Source: Gonatopus flavifemur
Taxonomy: Eukaryota; Arthropoda; Insecta; Hymenoptera; Dryinidae
Length of the DNA stretch: 64,000 bases
Reading direction: 5' to 3'
Assembly (NCBI GenBank): GCA_018340375.1
Contig: JAFFJZ010000091.1
Coordinates: 1 to 64,000, forward strand
Positions within the stretch are counted from its first letter, which is position 1. The number at the start of each line of letters is the position of its first letter. The notes under the pieces were generated by a model. The model was not told the origin of the DNA. It ran no database searches and was given only the letters and a program-made list of their open reading frames with translations. The position numbers and the translations under genes were made by a program. Of this stretch, positions 1 to 11,240 are shown piece by piece.

Positions 1-965
1 CGGAATTTTTTTGTTATAGTGGTTTGAATTTGCTGAATCCTGATTGATTGAAATGGGCAAATTTTCAAACCGCTCTAACTCCAGAACTTAAGGTCCTAGA
101 ATGATCCACAGCCACTTGTCGGAATCGGATTTTTCCCGTTCTAGCGAATGGCGCAAACCTCAAACAGTGATCATGTAAGGTTTCTAAGGAAATCGAGTTT
201 GAAAAAAACCGAAAATGTCCATAACTCGCAAATCAGGCTCCAAATGAAATTTTGTCAAAGGAAAAAGTTGTTCCATTTTGGCCCAAGAATCACCCCCTGA
301 AGGGACGACCACTTATTCTGGGACAACCTGCATATACCCACAGGTGTACTGAAACATTGATAGATTCAGCTGGCTTGAGTGCTCTTGAATAAAAGTATAT
401 AGTACCTGCAAGTCTCTCGAATCTTGAAAACAGGGAATAATTATTCTTCACCCCCCATATAGCACACGAGTTCAAAATGAGTTCATAAAGAATTCAATTG
501 GGACTTCGAGAATTCATTATGAATTCTTAAGAACTCTTCTTGAACTTCTGTGCTGTCTGGGTTTATCCATCTGTTTCTGACAAAACAGGGGTGGAGGGGG
601 TATTCTGGGGATCCATCAATTTTGACGCAACGAATGCCGTTAAGAGGATGAGAGCGGCGAGACCCTAATCAAACCGTTTCTGAGAGATCTCTCATAAATT
701 CTTCAATAATCTCCAAATATTCCATATAGTACACTAGATCGAAATGAGTTAATAAATAATTCAATTGGGACTGGGAGAATTCATTATGAATCCTTTTTGA
801 ACTTGTGTACTGTGTGGAGTCTCTCCATACAGTCATTCGTCAATGCACATAGAATTACTGTATAGAGCGATATTTTGTGATTATTGAAGGATGTTCGATG
901 AATGTTACAGACAAAATTTGGCACTCTTCTCTCGTTAAAAGGACTTAAATGGACAAAAATTATGA
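1..965. repeat. Repeat debris at the left edge
   Basis: No gene is supported here. Two related segments (about 455-565 and 717-838) share an EcoRI-site-rich pattern, each beginning near 'catatag(c/t)acac' and ending near an 'aactt(c)tgtg(c)t' block. They look like partial copies of one short MITE family that recurs at 26604-26889 and 35005-35758. Bases 20-215 resemble part of 31300-31510 (the 'caaaccgct...ctagaatg' and 'tgtaaggtttct' blocks). Confidence 0.5.
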
Positions 966-3900
966 ATGTATATTAGACCGGAGCGAAAAACAAAAAAGTT
1001 TTCAAATGGAATCGTAATAGTGCGGAAAAGTTGCTACTCGTTAACACAAACACAGGGAAAAAAAAATTTTTGAAATCGGACAACATCTTCCGTTCGCGCA
1101 TCGCGTTCAAAATTTTTCCGAATATGAACAAATTTGAACAGATATACGGAAAACTGTAGGAGGTGTGAATCCTGTCCGGTCAAGCTCATTTTTTATACAT
1201 AACATTGTTTTGAAGTGTAGAATAGGGGAAGAATGCCGCATACCTCTCTTCTACCCCCCCCCCCCCCCCCAAGCCCCTCGAAGGGGTGGAGATGAACAAG
1301 TTTCGTTAAAAGCAGTTTGTATTGCAGAAGATGCAAATCCTGAACTATTGACTTGATTTTTCGTACATAAGGCAACTTTAAGGCTGAAAGTAAAAAAAGT
1401 ATTCCCCTTCCTTCGTTATTTCCCCTGAGGGGCCGAAGATGTGCAGCTCTTGGCCCGTCCTTCCTTGAACGACTCAGAACTTACCACGGGAAGGTGGCTG
1501 CACTGCAAGTTCCACCCACACCCTGCCCAACCAACCAACCAAACGTGGGTGTGGAGAATTATGCACATTCAGGGACTGCGAATTCCGATTTGGTCTCAAA
1601 TTTTGACATGGTAGCACGAGAGGCGAGTGTAGTTCTTATGAAACCATCACGTCTCTCATGACCATAAACTGCTGAAGAGGCCTGTGTTACTAGCTTAACA
1701 CTGCGCTCTACGGCTTGAGTATGACAGGGTATGTCTGCTAGATTCAGAGAAAGAGTTGGTTTTTTTCCTTGAGAAATCAAGTCTGCAATATCAGCTGATG
1801 AAAGGGTTGCCAAAAGAGGTGGACATGTGATTTTGGTTGCAGACCAATTTATGATATCAAAATGATCATGAGCATCAAAATTTATGGCCGGAACTAAGAA
1901 ATTTCTGATAGATTTACCCTTTGTGGTAGTTTCATTGGATTTCAATACTCGCCGAAGGCCCAGCTCCCGAACATCCTGCCTATCATCCATAACCATCGAA
2001 GGAAGAAGGTTTTCGGGATGGGCGAAGAAGGCATTCCTTTGAATAACTTTCTTCGCCACTTCTTGGACTTCTGCAGGTAAGCCTCTACATCTCTTGATGC
2101 ATTCAAAAATATGCTTAGGTCCTTCAACTATTGAAGATCTTGTCTTAATTTCAAACCACATGGGTACGTATACAGTCATGATGTATGTAACGATGTTGAT
2201 GAGATTTTCAGGTGGGTTTTCAAATGAAATATATAGTTTCAAAAACCGGTTCGCTGTCGTCAACCACCGAGCATGAGATATTGTCCCGGATCTCGATTCG
2301 CTAGGTCCGAGGAACAAGATCCAGCAGCAATGGAAACGGCAATGTCATGTAGGTATCTCTGGTCTTTACTCAGAATTTGTGGGTCAATTTGTGGAATGAC
2401 ATATTCAATTTTATTAAATGCAACTACAGGCAAAGACTCGCAACCAACCAGCCGTTCGCCGAGAGGGCCACTCAAAGACTTCGGTCCTGCGGTTGTACCA
2501 TCAAATGTTTCTACAAGATGCCTCAAAGGTAACTCATTGAAATGTAAAAGACAGATCACCCACTGTATTGGCCTCTTCAAACGCATTTCTATATACTTAA
2601 TTGCTCCCCGTTTCCAGCCAGTGTTTGTTGCTGTCCCATCAGTCCCAACTACTTCAATTTTAGAAGTATCTATTTCATTTTCTTCGAAATAGTCTATGAT
2701 ACAGAAAGCAGTGTCCTTCCCATTTTTGGAAGTAGGTACTAGATGGCAAAGATACTTTGAACCCGGTTCCTCAATTACTGTAATATGATCCTCTTTTTTT
2801 ACAGATTGGTATCGTTTTACTCCTTTTTCAACCAACACTAAAGTGTTATCTGCCCTACCATCAAAGTATACACACATTGGGCCGTTCATTTGATGTTCCT
2901 GTCGCTCTAAATTAGTACGTTTTACTCTGCACTTTTCTTTTTCTCTTCTAATTTTGCTCCTATCAACGATCAGAGATGTATCACTATCAGTAATAAGACC
3001 TAGGTCTTTCAGCACGCTAGATGTGATAGCAGCTGTTGCTCTGTCAGACAGGCCAAAACGAGTACTTGTCAAAGCAGTTGTTGGAAGCGACAGGCGCATC
3101 TGTGAGGACTTTGAGCTTCTTGACAGAGCAGACGAAAAACGTGTGGGCTGAAAGTCCGAATCATCATCGACATCAAAATTTGTCTCTTCTGTTTCCGGAT
3201 CGGTACTGCCAACGGAGGGACCAGGCAAGTCTTGTATTTGCACGCTAAGCAGATTAAGCTGACGAGCTTTTCTTTGTAACTTTGATGTAAGTTTCTGTGT
3301 TTCCTTCTTATCTACCGTCAATCCAATTTTACCTATTCTGAGGTGTCTTTGTGCGTAGAGAAACTTCAGTTCCAATGTAGGTATTTTCCTATCCTTACGG
3401 CAATTGCAGCTGACAACTACAGGATTTGGACAAATACATTTCTCAAAGGTTTTTCTGCAATCGCATTGTAGTGTCATCTTGCACTTGCAAGATGATATGT
3501 CAAATAATGTGTTATAAGATTTATGAATGAAGTCATTATACTTATTCTTTTTTCCAGCCCTGGTTTTGTCCCTTTGATATGATTTACGAAGTGCATAATA
3601 GCAATCATGCAGTTGCTTGATCTTTTGAACGACTCTTGTGTGACACACGACAGGAATCGAAGCTTTGGAATATATTGACTCAATCTGTTGAGCTACAATG
3701 TTTGCCACGTCTGAGAAGCTCAAGTTCCTTCCAGGTTTACAGTCACTAGACTTTACTGCCATGTCATACTTGACTTCATTCCAACATTTTACGATATCGG
3801 CATTGGTGGGAAGAACCGCCGGTGGTAGTGGTTTTGGTGCACCAAAAATGGGCAGGGTGCATGAGCATGAGCACTACGAGTGAGTGCCATAATCAAGATC

Positions 3901-4963
3901 AAGAGAGGTGATTGGTCACACCTGATATTGTAAGATTCGTATTATTGTTTAAAAATTCTTGAAATTTCAATAAATTCTCAAAATTATATTCGTCACTCAA
4001 AGACAATCCAATATTGTTAGATTGGTTCGTTCTAATATGAATATTTCCACGTCAACCTGATGCACTAAACATCCTAGATATAATTAGATTTAATTAACAT
4101 TATCGAAGAATGTTCTGCGACAAGCCAATGAATTATATGATCATACGATTTAATAACATACATGAAATGAAATTGGTGATCGATGTGATCGTGATCTAAT
4201 GCAGGCTATGAAATTTTGAACAACGCTGATAAAAAAAGTTTTCAGTCCGAGAAGCGCTCCTTTGCTATGCAACAAGCCAGATAATCATATACTTCCAGTG
4301 ACCAGTAGAGTGCTTCCTCGCTCATACGCTCCGTTTCTTGGAATCCCAGAGTCGAGGAGAAGGGAGTGGGGAACGAAGCCGAGACGCCGACCGAACGGAT
4401 GGCAATCAAAACAAAACGTAACGCGTTCTACAAGGAAATTTTGCCAAATATCTGCAATTCCTATTTTAGCTCGTGTAGTCGGGACAGAGCCCCCCTCCCC
4501 CTTGGGGGGGAACATGCAGTGAGGAGGTAGAGGATAATTTTTTCCACTTCGCGTCTCAAAACATCTAATGTACGAAAAATCAGGTCGATGGGTTACCATT
4601 TGCACCTTCTGTAATACAAGCTATCTTTAACGGAAATTGTCCATTATCACCCCTTCGAAGGGGTTGGAAAGAGGTAGAGGAGGGTTGTGTGGCATTTTTC
4701 CCTCATTCTATGCCTCGAAGCCATGTTAAATACAAAAAAAATGGGCTCAATTGGACAGCATATACCCCTTCTGCAATTTTGTGCATATTTGTTAAATTTT
4801 TGTTCGAATTCGAAAATTTTGAACGCGATGCGCGAACGGAAGATATTGTCCGATTTCAAAAATTTTTTTTTCCCTGTGTTTGTGTTAACGAGTAGCAACT
4901 TTTCCGCACTATTACGATTCCATTTGAAAACTTTTTTGTTTTTCGCTCCGGTCTAATGTACAT
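966..4963 (-). mobile_element. DNA transposon with about 400-bp terminal inverted repeats
   Basis: The left end (from about 966, 'attagaccggagcgaaaaac' at 972) is repeated inverted at the right end (to about 4963). Similarity continues inward through the 'tagtgcggaaaagttgctac' block and a C-rich/CTCGAAGGGG-type block to about 1400 on the left and 4540 on the right, so the inverted repeats are near 400 bp, tight outside and more diverged inside. The only sizeable coding capacity between them is the frameshifted minus-strand gene at 1559-3762. The exact outer base and target duplication are unclear because both flanks read 'atgta'. The superfamily is unassigned: seen are long inverted repeats and one long gene; inferred is a cut-and-paste element. 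Confidence 0.75.
1559..3762 (-). pseudogene. Frameshifted transposon protein, Cc8K15.2-like family
   Basis: Two overlapping minus-strand frames make one protein: 3762-2260 (500 codons) and 2317-1559 (252 codons). The first frame ends soon after 'SDLANRDPG' while the second supplies 'TISHARWLTTANRF', so a single lost base near 2284 explains the break. The first half has a basic N-terminus, a Cys-rich cluster at about residues 90-130 (KCKMTLQCDCRK, CICPNP, SCNCRK), an acidic linker, then a conserved core ('CVYFDGRADNTLV', 'VVGTDGTATNTG', 'WVICLLHFNELPLRHL'). The second half has 'IPCHTQAVERSVKLVT' near its end. From memory this matches a multicopy arthropod family known as Cc8K15.2-like. Frame similarity also runs upstream of the 3762 ATG ('LPTNADIVKCWNEV') without an in-frame start, so the true N-terminus is longer or has an upstream exon. 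Its place between inverted repeats implies a transposase role, which is inference. Confidence 0.7.
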
Positions 4964-5491
4964 GGATACACGCTGGTGAATAAGGCAGCGTATAGAAAGC
5001 GCAATTCTGGACCAACCTCACGCTTAACAAACATCCCATTTCACGTTCAGTGAACGCTCCCACAACTATTCGAACTTATCTTCTTCATGGCCACCCATCA
5101 TTTTATTATATTGCAAAAGTGTTCTGACAAACCATTGCAAACTATGGAATTCGCCAATTTGCCTTTAAAGATCTCTGTCAGTGTTTCTCCTTTCATCAAT
5201 GGCGGATAGTAATACATTATAAATATTTCTATAAGTGTTTTGCCTCAGTGATTGGTATGGCAAAATATAGCATTTTCGCAGTCTAGTATATTATATTTCA
5301 CTTGAAGAATCTGTTTGTCAATTTCAGATTGAATCTACGGTTTTTTCGTGGTATAAATCGACTTCAGAAAAACGACAAATTTGGAAAACTTAGATTTCAT
5401 TGAATGCAACCATAAGGTGTTCTCTTGCTATCCCTCTTGCAAAAAAAGAATTTCTTCTGAAATTTTTCGAAATTTTATAAATTGCTCCATT
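4964..5491. other. AT-rich intergenic DNA
   Basis: No coding exon, inverted repeat or tandem array was recognised in this stretch. Confidence 0.4.
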
Positions 5492-5682
5492 AAGTATTCT
5501 TAATTAGTGATTCAAATTATAAGACGCCTTACGATGTTGTTTGTCGAAGTATTCAAAGTTGCAATCAGCATATAATATGTGCTTCTATAGCATATGCTGA
5601 ATGTAAATTTGAATATCTCGAAAAACAAAACCGTAATATGATGTCTTATAATTTGAATCACTAATCGAAAATACTTAAGGGA
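5492..5682. repeat. Short foldback MITE
   Basis: The block 'gattcaaattataagac' near 5510 returns inverted near 5645 ('gtcttataatttgaatcac'), with outer 'taagtatt' and 'aatactta' ends. This makes a hairpin-forming element of about 190 bp without coding capacity. Confidence 0.65.
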
Positions 5683-5805
5683 AAACTGAGGGAACTACCT
5701 TAATGCAGATGATGTTTTGAAGGTTAACCATCAAGGCGGAATTGAATAGAAAGTACAGAGTATCCTTATGGTCAATCCATAGAAATTGTTAAGAACATAA
5801 ATCCA

Positions 5806-6178
5806 CTGAGGAAAATGTTCATGTTTAATTTTCCATCATCGTTGGTACATTGAGGATATTACTTGAAAATTATAAAATATACCCCGAACAGCACACGCCA
5901 TCGTATCTCCGTGGACTCCACGTAGATACTACCTGACTCCGTGGAGTCCACGGAGATACCACGGAATGTGCTGTTAGGGACTGTCGAACGTGAGTGAACT
6001 TTGCAACAATTCTAGCTATCTTCACTCGCTTCCCTCGTAAATATTACTCGTTCGCAGGTAGATTCAACGAAGATGACAGTTCAACTTACCAACTTTGACA
6101 GTAAATTTTATGGTTTTCAGGTTATGTCCTCAATTTACTATCAAGGATGGTGAACTGTACAAATAAATTTTTCTCAGT
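5806..6178. repeat. MITE interrupted by a smaller palindrome
   Basis: The ends 'gaggaaaatgttcatg' and 'aataaatttttctcag' are inverted relatives, and the next blocks (catcatcgttggta...gaggatatta against gttatgtcctcaattta...) also pair. A second copy of the family occurs at 31533-32095. In this copy a palindrome at about 5887-5975 ('acagcaca'...'tgtgctgt', with 'ctccgtggactccacg' inside) interrupts the middle. That insert belongs to the same type as the ends of 9233-10055. Confidence 0.65.
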
Positions 6179-6273
6179 GTAGTATTTGTATGCAAATTGA
6201 ATGGAAAAATTGCCAAAAATCCTAACATTTTCGTATCATATTTCCTCAGAATTTTATAAAGATTATATACAAT

Positions 6274-6564
6274 CCCTGTTGAAAAGGTCTTCTAAATTCT
6301 GTTAAGATCTCATGTTTTCTAGGACAAAAACCGCATGAAATCTCATAACCAAATTGGTTTATAGAAGTACTCATAAGACTTTTCCACTTAATTAAAATTT
6401 ATTCTGATCAAATCTAGTAAAAAATTTGTCATTCTTATGAGAAACCTATTTGAACCCATAATTTCTAGGACAGATACCGCATATAAACTCATATAAACGA
6501 TTAGAAAACTTATATAGACTCATTAGATTTTGATATCAGAAGATATGAGACCTTTTCAACAGGG
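6274..6564. repeat. MITE with 17-bp terminal inverted repeats
   Basis: CCCTGTTGAAAAGGTCT at 6274 is exactly inverted as AGACCTTTTCAACAGGG ending at 6564, a 291-bp element. Two loosely similar internal halves share 'tctaggacaaaaaccgca' and 'tctaggacagataccgca'. Confidence 0.75.
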
Positions 6565-6696
6565 ATGTGAATGGAAATTGTATAATCAATGGAAATTATA
6601 TACACATTGAATGGAAAGTGTATGGAATAATTGTGCAAAATGTTTTTAAATTTTTTATGAAAAATCAATAAAGAATTTTCCTATGGGTTCACTTAC

Positions 6697-6841
6697 TGAA
6701 ATGTGATTTGAACGGTTGCCCCAAAGACGAATCGTCAGAAGATGAATCGTCAATTGCCATTTCATCTTCCAGTGCTTGACTGTTTAATATGCGATTAATT
6801 TGACGTTTTGTTAAATCAGAATAATTTTTATATTTCGACAT
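6697..6841 (-). CDS. Candidate first coding exon, unrecognised gene
   Basis: On the minus strand an ATG at 6841 opens 48 codons beginning MSKYKNYSDLTKRQINRIL, followed by an acidic Ser-rich stretch (EDEMAIDDSSSDDSS). The exon ends in phase 1 at a consensus donor (TTCA|GTAAGT, intron starting at 6696). A basic head followed by an acidic low-complexity linker resembles, from memory, N-termini of multicopy transposon-associated insect proteins, possibly the DUF4218-like family at 61935-62673. No downstream exon could be found on this strand before the 966-4963 transposon, so this may be an orphaned or decayed first exon. Start choice: first ATG after an AT-rich untranslated stretch. Function unknown. 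Confidence 0.4.
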
Positions 6842-7315
6842 CTTTGACGGTCTTTCAAATCTTCTGAGTATTTATGTCCTACAAAACAGTTGACAAGAGA
6901 GTGAATTGATGAGTAAAATTATTATCACATTAATGATTTATGAAAACAAAAAATGTCCTGAGTAGAGGAAATTTGTAAAATTTCATTGAAAATTGCAATG
7001 AACTTCAATATTGTTTGAAGCATCAACAAAATGTAATTGGGCAATATTGTAGAAAAATCACTTTCATGAAAATAACATTTGCCAACCTGGCTTTTTCGTG
7101 AATTTCTATGAAATTACATGTATGTATTAATATTATGAAGATGAAAACGTTTTGAACAAATTCACATCTGTATAACCGGATGAATTGTAAGAAATATCCG
7201 CCATTAAAATGTCACTTCATCCATTTCATATCATTGCATTCCACAAACAATAACATTTACAAATATTGTTTGTATAAAGGACAGTTTCCTATAGTATCAC
7301 TCCACTGCTTATATG

Positions 7316-8125
7316 TAGAGACCGGATTATATGCAACGAAAAAAGTGTGAAATATGCATGCAAATATGCATAAAAACATTCCAAAATATGCAGTAGAACG
7401 TCAAAAATATGCAACAAAATATCAAAAAATTGTAACAAATTTTTATTCATAAAGAAAACAGAAATAAAACAGAGTGAACAATTTACTCATTTTTATCATT
7501 ATTTTGATAAAAGTATACTACGTCATACTGTTCAAGCTTTCCATAGTGAAATTATGTCTCCTATTACTCAAAATACGTTTGTATACAGAAAACGAACGTT
7601 CCATATCGAACCTTGGGAGAAAATGATTGTGAGTGATAAAATGGTGGTAGGATAATTATGTTTTTGATGATTTTTCCAAGATCTCTGTGTGAATATGATA
7701 GAGTACGAAACAAACGATTATTTCAATGAAACATTACTGATAATATCAATATTTTTCACGAATTTGAAAATGTGTACTGTTAATGTTAAATGAATTGTCA
7801 TAGTTGCATTCATTTGATACGAACATATATTTGTTCCAAATATGATTCATAATTCATTATTAAAGATCAATTTGACGGTAATTAATTATAATTGTGAGGA
7901 ATAAATATTCATTTCACTATATCTAATCTATCAATATTTATTGATTACACATTATTTTTTCATGGTCAAGAACACTTCTTGTTGAAAATATGATTTTTTC
8001 TAGAAAATTCGTGAGAAATATGCCTTTTATGACAGATAATCAGCGAAATATGCAAAAAGTTTGAATATGGACAAAATATGCAATTTGTATATCCAAATAT
8101 GCATTTGCATATAATCCGGTCTCTA
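7316..8125. mobile_element. Non-autonomous hAT-type element, 810 bp
   Basis: The termini TAGAGACCGGATTATATGCA (7316) and its near-perfect inverse ending at 8125 are flanked by an exact 8-bp duplication CTTATATG (7308-7315 and 8126-8133). An 8-bp duplication with short inverted repeats is the hAT superfamily signature. There is no open frame. Both subterminal zones are studded with AATATGCA-type motifs (about 7350-7430 and 8020-8105), the usual arrangement for transposase-binding subterminal repeats. Confidence 0.85.
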
Positions 8126-8513
8126 CTTATATGTTTCACTGTTAATCACACTGCTGTATTTCATATGAAGTGATAATTTGAAGAAGTATGATTGAATATT
8201 GTTAAAAACATGTAAAAAAATGTGACATTTCTTGAGAATACCCCTGATAAAAATCAAGTGTAACACGGATTGTCATAGGACAGTTTCTTAGAAAGCCATC
8301 GGAATGTAATATAAGATACTATGAAGATGATAGAAACATACATCAAATAGTGATCCATTATTTCAGGATGCCACAAAAAATGAATCAATTAAATTTATTC
8401 ACTCTATCAACATTTTTCCCTTCAACATTGAAAAAATTCATAACTCGAAGAGAATATTGAGCTCCGACAAACTTTCAAAACAGATCATTATGAATCAGAC
8501 TGAAGCCTCGTTG

Positions 8514-8791
8514 GAGCCCCTGGTGGAAATAAAGCGCGTGCATTGGGGCGTAACATTAGAGTGCTATTACCGTTACATAAGGGTGTATAAAGCGTTTAGA
8601 AAGAGTCAATTGGCCCATTTAAGCGTGAATTTCACGTGAAAGAAAGCGTTCTTGCATGTTTTATCTACGCTTCCACCACGCTTGAACGAACTAAGTGTGC
8701 ACTCAACGTAAAATGGCCAGAATCACGTTATTAGAACGTTTTGAAATTCTATTTGAACATTATGCGCACGCCCTTTTTTCACCAGGGGCTC
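8514..8791. repeat. MITE inserted in one arm of the outer palindrome
   Basis: GAGCCCCTGGTG (8514) is inverted as CACCAGGGGCTC (to 8791), with further pairing of 'aaagcgcgtgcat' and 'attatgcgcacg'. The mirror arm near 10195-10205 (rc 'ttggagctcaatt') lacks the insert and shows the empty site. Confidence 0.7.
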
Positions 8792-9232
8792 AATTGTCGG
8801 TTCGTAAACATTCGACGAAGGTTGAATGAACGTGGAAATATCCGCCTTGGATTAGTTTCAACAAAGGTGCACAGACCGTTTATCGAAGATTTATCAAAGG
8901 TTCGTTGGAACTTCAATTATTTATTTCATTTTCCAAAAAAAAACCATGGACGGAAGAGGGAGCTGATTGAAACACCCGCTCATAAGCGATAACGTATGAT
9001 AATAATAAAATGAAACGCTCATATTTTATAATACATTCCTTAAATGAAAAACAAAACAATACGATTGTGTTGCAATTGGTATTGAGAAGGCAATTTACAG
9101 CAACAAAAAATCATCTTTTTTCTTTTCTTTCAACATTAAACATGTTCTAGTAAACGATCCTCCAAGCACCAGGAGGAACGAATGAACATTTGTTAAATGT
9201 CGTCCATTTTTTGTCGGACGATAACCCGTATA

Positions 9233-10055
9233 GCACACCTCCGTGGAGACCACGTAAAACAACGGTGGATCATCTACCTCAGCAACGTGGAGGCAACGTA
9301 GCTTTCAGGTGGAAAACACGGAGACTAGTCGTGGAGGCGCCGGATAAATGTCTGCCCTTTAGAACGTCGCTACGACGTGAGTGAATGATGGATGGGACGA
9401 AGAGGTGAGGTGGATGAACGGTGGGCGGAATGGAGAAACGAAGTGGATGAATGGTGGATGAAGCGTAGAGGCGAGGTGGATGGATGATGAATAGAACGGA
9501 GAGGTGGCGAGGGCGAATAATGGATGAAATGGAGAAAGGCTCCGGACTTTTGAAGAATTTTGGAAATTTGCAGAGAAATCAAGCCTTCTACATTGTTATT
9601 TCAATCATCATTAGCCATAAAGTGACATCCCCGTAGTCCATACCAGTGATGCAAGCAAACTAGCAATGGACCGTCTTTTCCCTCTCCATTTCGCCGTCCC
9701 CTACCTCCCACCACCAAGCTTTCTAAACACATACTAATGCAGCTTCATTTGTCATACGAATACGATTGCATTAGTGTGTGTTTGGAAAGCTTAGTAGTGG
9801 GAGGTAGGGGATGGCGAAATGGAAAGGGAAAAAACGGTGCATTGCTAGTTCTCTTGCATCATTGGTCCATACACCTCACCTCTCCGTCCCATCCACTATT
9901 CATCCACGTCACAGCGACGTTCCAAAGGGTGGACATTTCTCCGGCACTTCAACGGCGAATCTCCGTATTTTCCACCTAAAAGCTACGTTGCCTCCACGTT
10001 GCGCAGGTGGATGATCCACCGTTGTTCCACGTGGCCTCCACGGAGGTGTGCTGTA
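9233..10055. repeat. Foldback element with long arms and internal minisatellite
   Basis: The left arm (9233-9420: 'cacacctccgtggagacc', 'caacggtggatcat', 'acgtggaggcaacgtag') is mirrored at 9870-10055. Between the arms lies a degenerate GA-rich repeat built on 'gaggtggatgaatggtggatga' words (about 9387-9540) and another palindrome (9643-9875). Confidence 0.75.
9643..9875. repeat. Innermost palindrome
   Basis: 'ccagtgatgcaag...aactagcaatg' is mirrored by 'cattgctagtt...cttgcatcattgg', and 'ctccatttcgccgtcccctac' by 'taggggatggcgaaatgg'. The loop is about 20 bp near 9750. The CAGTGATGC terminus is hAT-like. Confidence 0.65.
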
Positions 10056-10279
10056 CGACAAAACGAATGATTGAAGCTGTAACAAATCTTCAATAAATCT
10101 TTGATAAATGCTCTGTGAATCTCTCTTAAAACTATTCTACGGCAAATATTTAAATGTTCATTCGATCTTTGACGAAAGTTTAGGAACCTAAAATTGAGCT
10201 CCAACGCAGCTTCAGTCTGATCTATGATGATCTATTCTGAACGTTTGTTGGAGCTTCATGTTCTCTCCAAAAATGTCAT

Positions 10280-10475
10280 TTAAAATATGTCAAAATGATT
10301 TCTAATGCGTCGATTTCTGACATCTCTTTGAAGCCTTCTTGAGGAGCATTAAATGCGATTTAAAACTCATCCGTGATAGATATCCGTTAGATATCATTTG
10401 GGCGTCTTGAAGAAGACATCAAAAAGATGTCAGAAATTCACGCATTAGAGATTATTTTGACATCTTTTAGATAAT
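10280..10475. repeat. MITE rich in ATCTTTTAGAT-type words
   Basis: 'gtcaaaatgatttctaatgcg' near 10288 mirrors 'cgcattagagattattttgac' near 10441. The words 'gacatct', 'agatatc' and 'aaagatgtc' recur, as they do in 58470-58860, so the two look like one family. Confidence 0.55.
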
Positions 10476-11024
10476 ATTCCCTAACAAGACACCTACGTTG
10501 CCTCTACGTAGACTGGACGTATCCACGTCGGGTCCACGAAGATTATGAATCTTTGCAATTTTGAGGGGAAAAATGTTGACTGAGCGATGTGTTACGTAAG
10601 TAGATACTTATTTAAAATCAAGTGGCTCTGAAAGTCACATGACCTGTCAAGATATTGAGGTTGGAATGTTCATATAAGAGAAAAAGTTTAGAGCTTCTCT
10701 CGGAGATTAATTTATTTCAGGCGACCAGGCTTGAGTACGCAAAATACATTGAGTTTCATGCATGGAATAATGTGCGCATAAAACCCACGCACAAAACGCA
10801 GATAATTAAAGGGAATTTTCTGCATCATCTTTTCTCATGGTCAAGTTGGGTTATAATTTTAAGACTGAATTTTCTTTCATCACAGCACATATAAACATGT
10901 CCTTCATGCGTTGTAAATTTTGAATTTGAGGTTAGAATTGATTTTACGACGTTTTATGCATTTCATGCATTTTGTGTGCGTCGCACGCGCACAGAACCTA
11001 AGCCTGCAGACGACACTGAACACT

Positions 11025-11240
11025 GATGATAGAGGTCAATAGACTAGAATAAGCCCGAAGTGCAACTGACCCGAATCAAATTAGACCCGAAAATAAATTA
11101 GTAATCATTATAACCATTGGATCACGACTAGTAACATGTAGTGATTTTCCGGGCCTAATTCCATTCAGGTTTGTTTCATTGGGGTCAGCTGCCTTTCGGG
11201 CTTATCCTCATTCTGATCCATTGACCCCTACCCCACTGAT
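11025..11240. repeat. Short foldback MITE
   Basis: 'aggtcaatagactagaataagcccgaa' is mirrored by 'ttcgggcttatcctcattctgatccattgacc'. Inner blocks 'aactgacccgaat' and 'attggggtcagctg' also pair. Confidence 0.6.

Larger units (their letters stand above)
8460..10255. repeat. Nested palindromes (outer foldback element)
   Basis: The outer arms are 8460-8530 plus about 8785-8940 on the left and 10060-10255 on the right. For example, 'gaatcagactgaagc' at 8491 mirrors 'gcttcagtctgat' at 10209, and the 'gctcaattgtcggttcgtaaac' region mirrors 'ttaggaacctaaaattgagc'. The left arm is split by the insert 8514-8791. The centre holds the separate foldback 9233-10055. No protein is encoded. Confidence 0.7.

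Noticed and set aside
1248..1270. Long C run as a regulatory element
   Set aside because: Simple homopolymer in the inverted repeat; likely variable or a sequencing weak spot.
8460..10255. CRISPR-like repeated palindromes
   Set aside because: No direct repeats with unique spacers; eukaryotic foldback elements explain the pattern.
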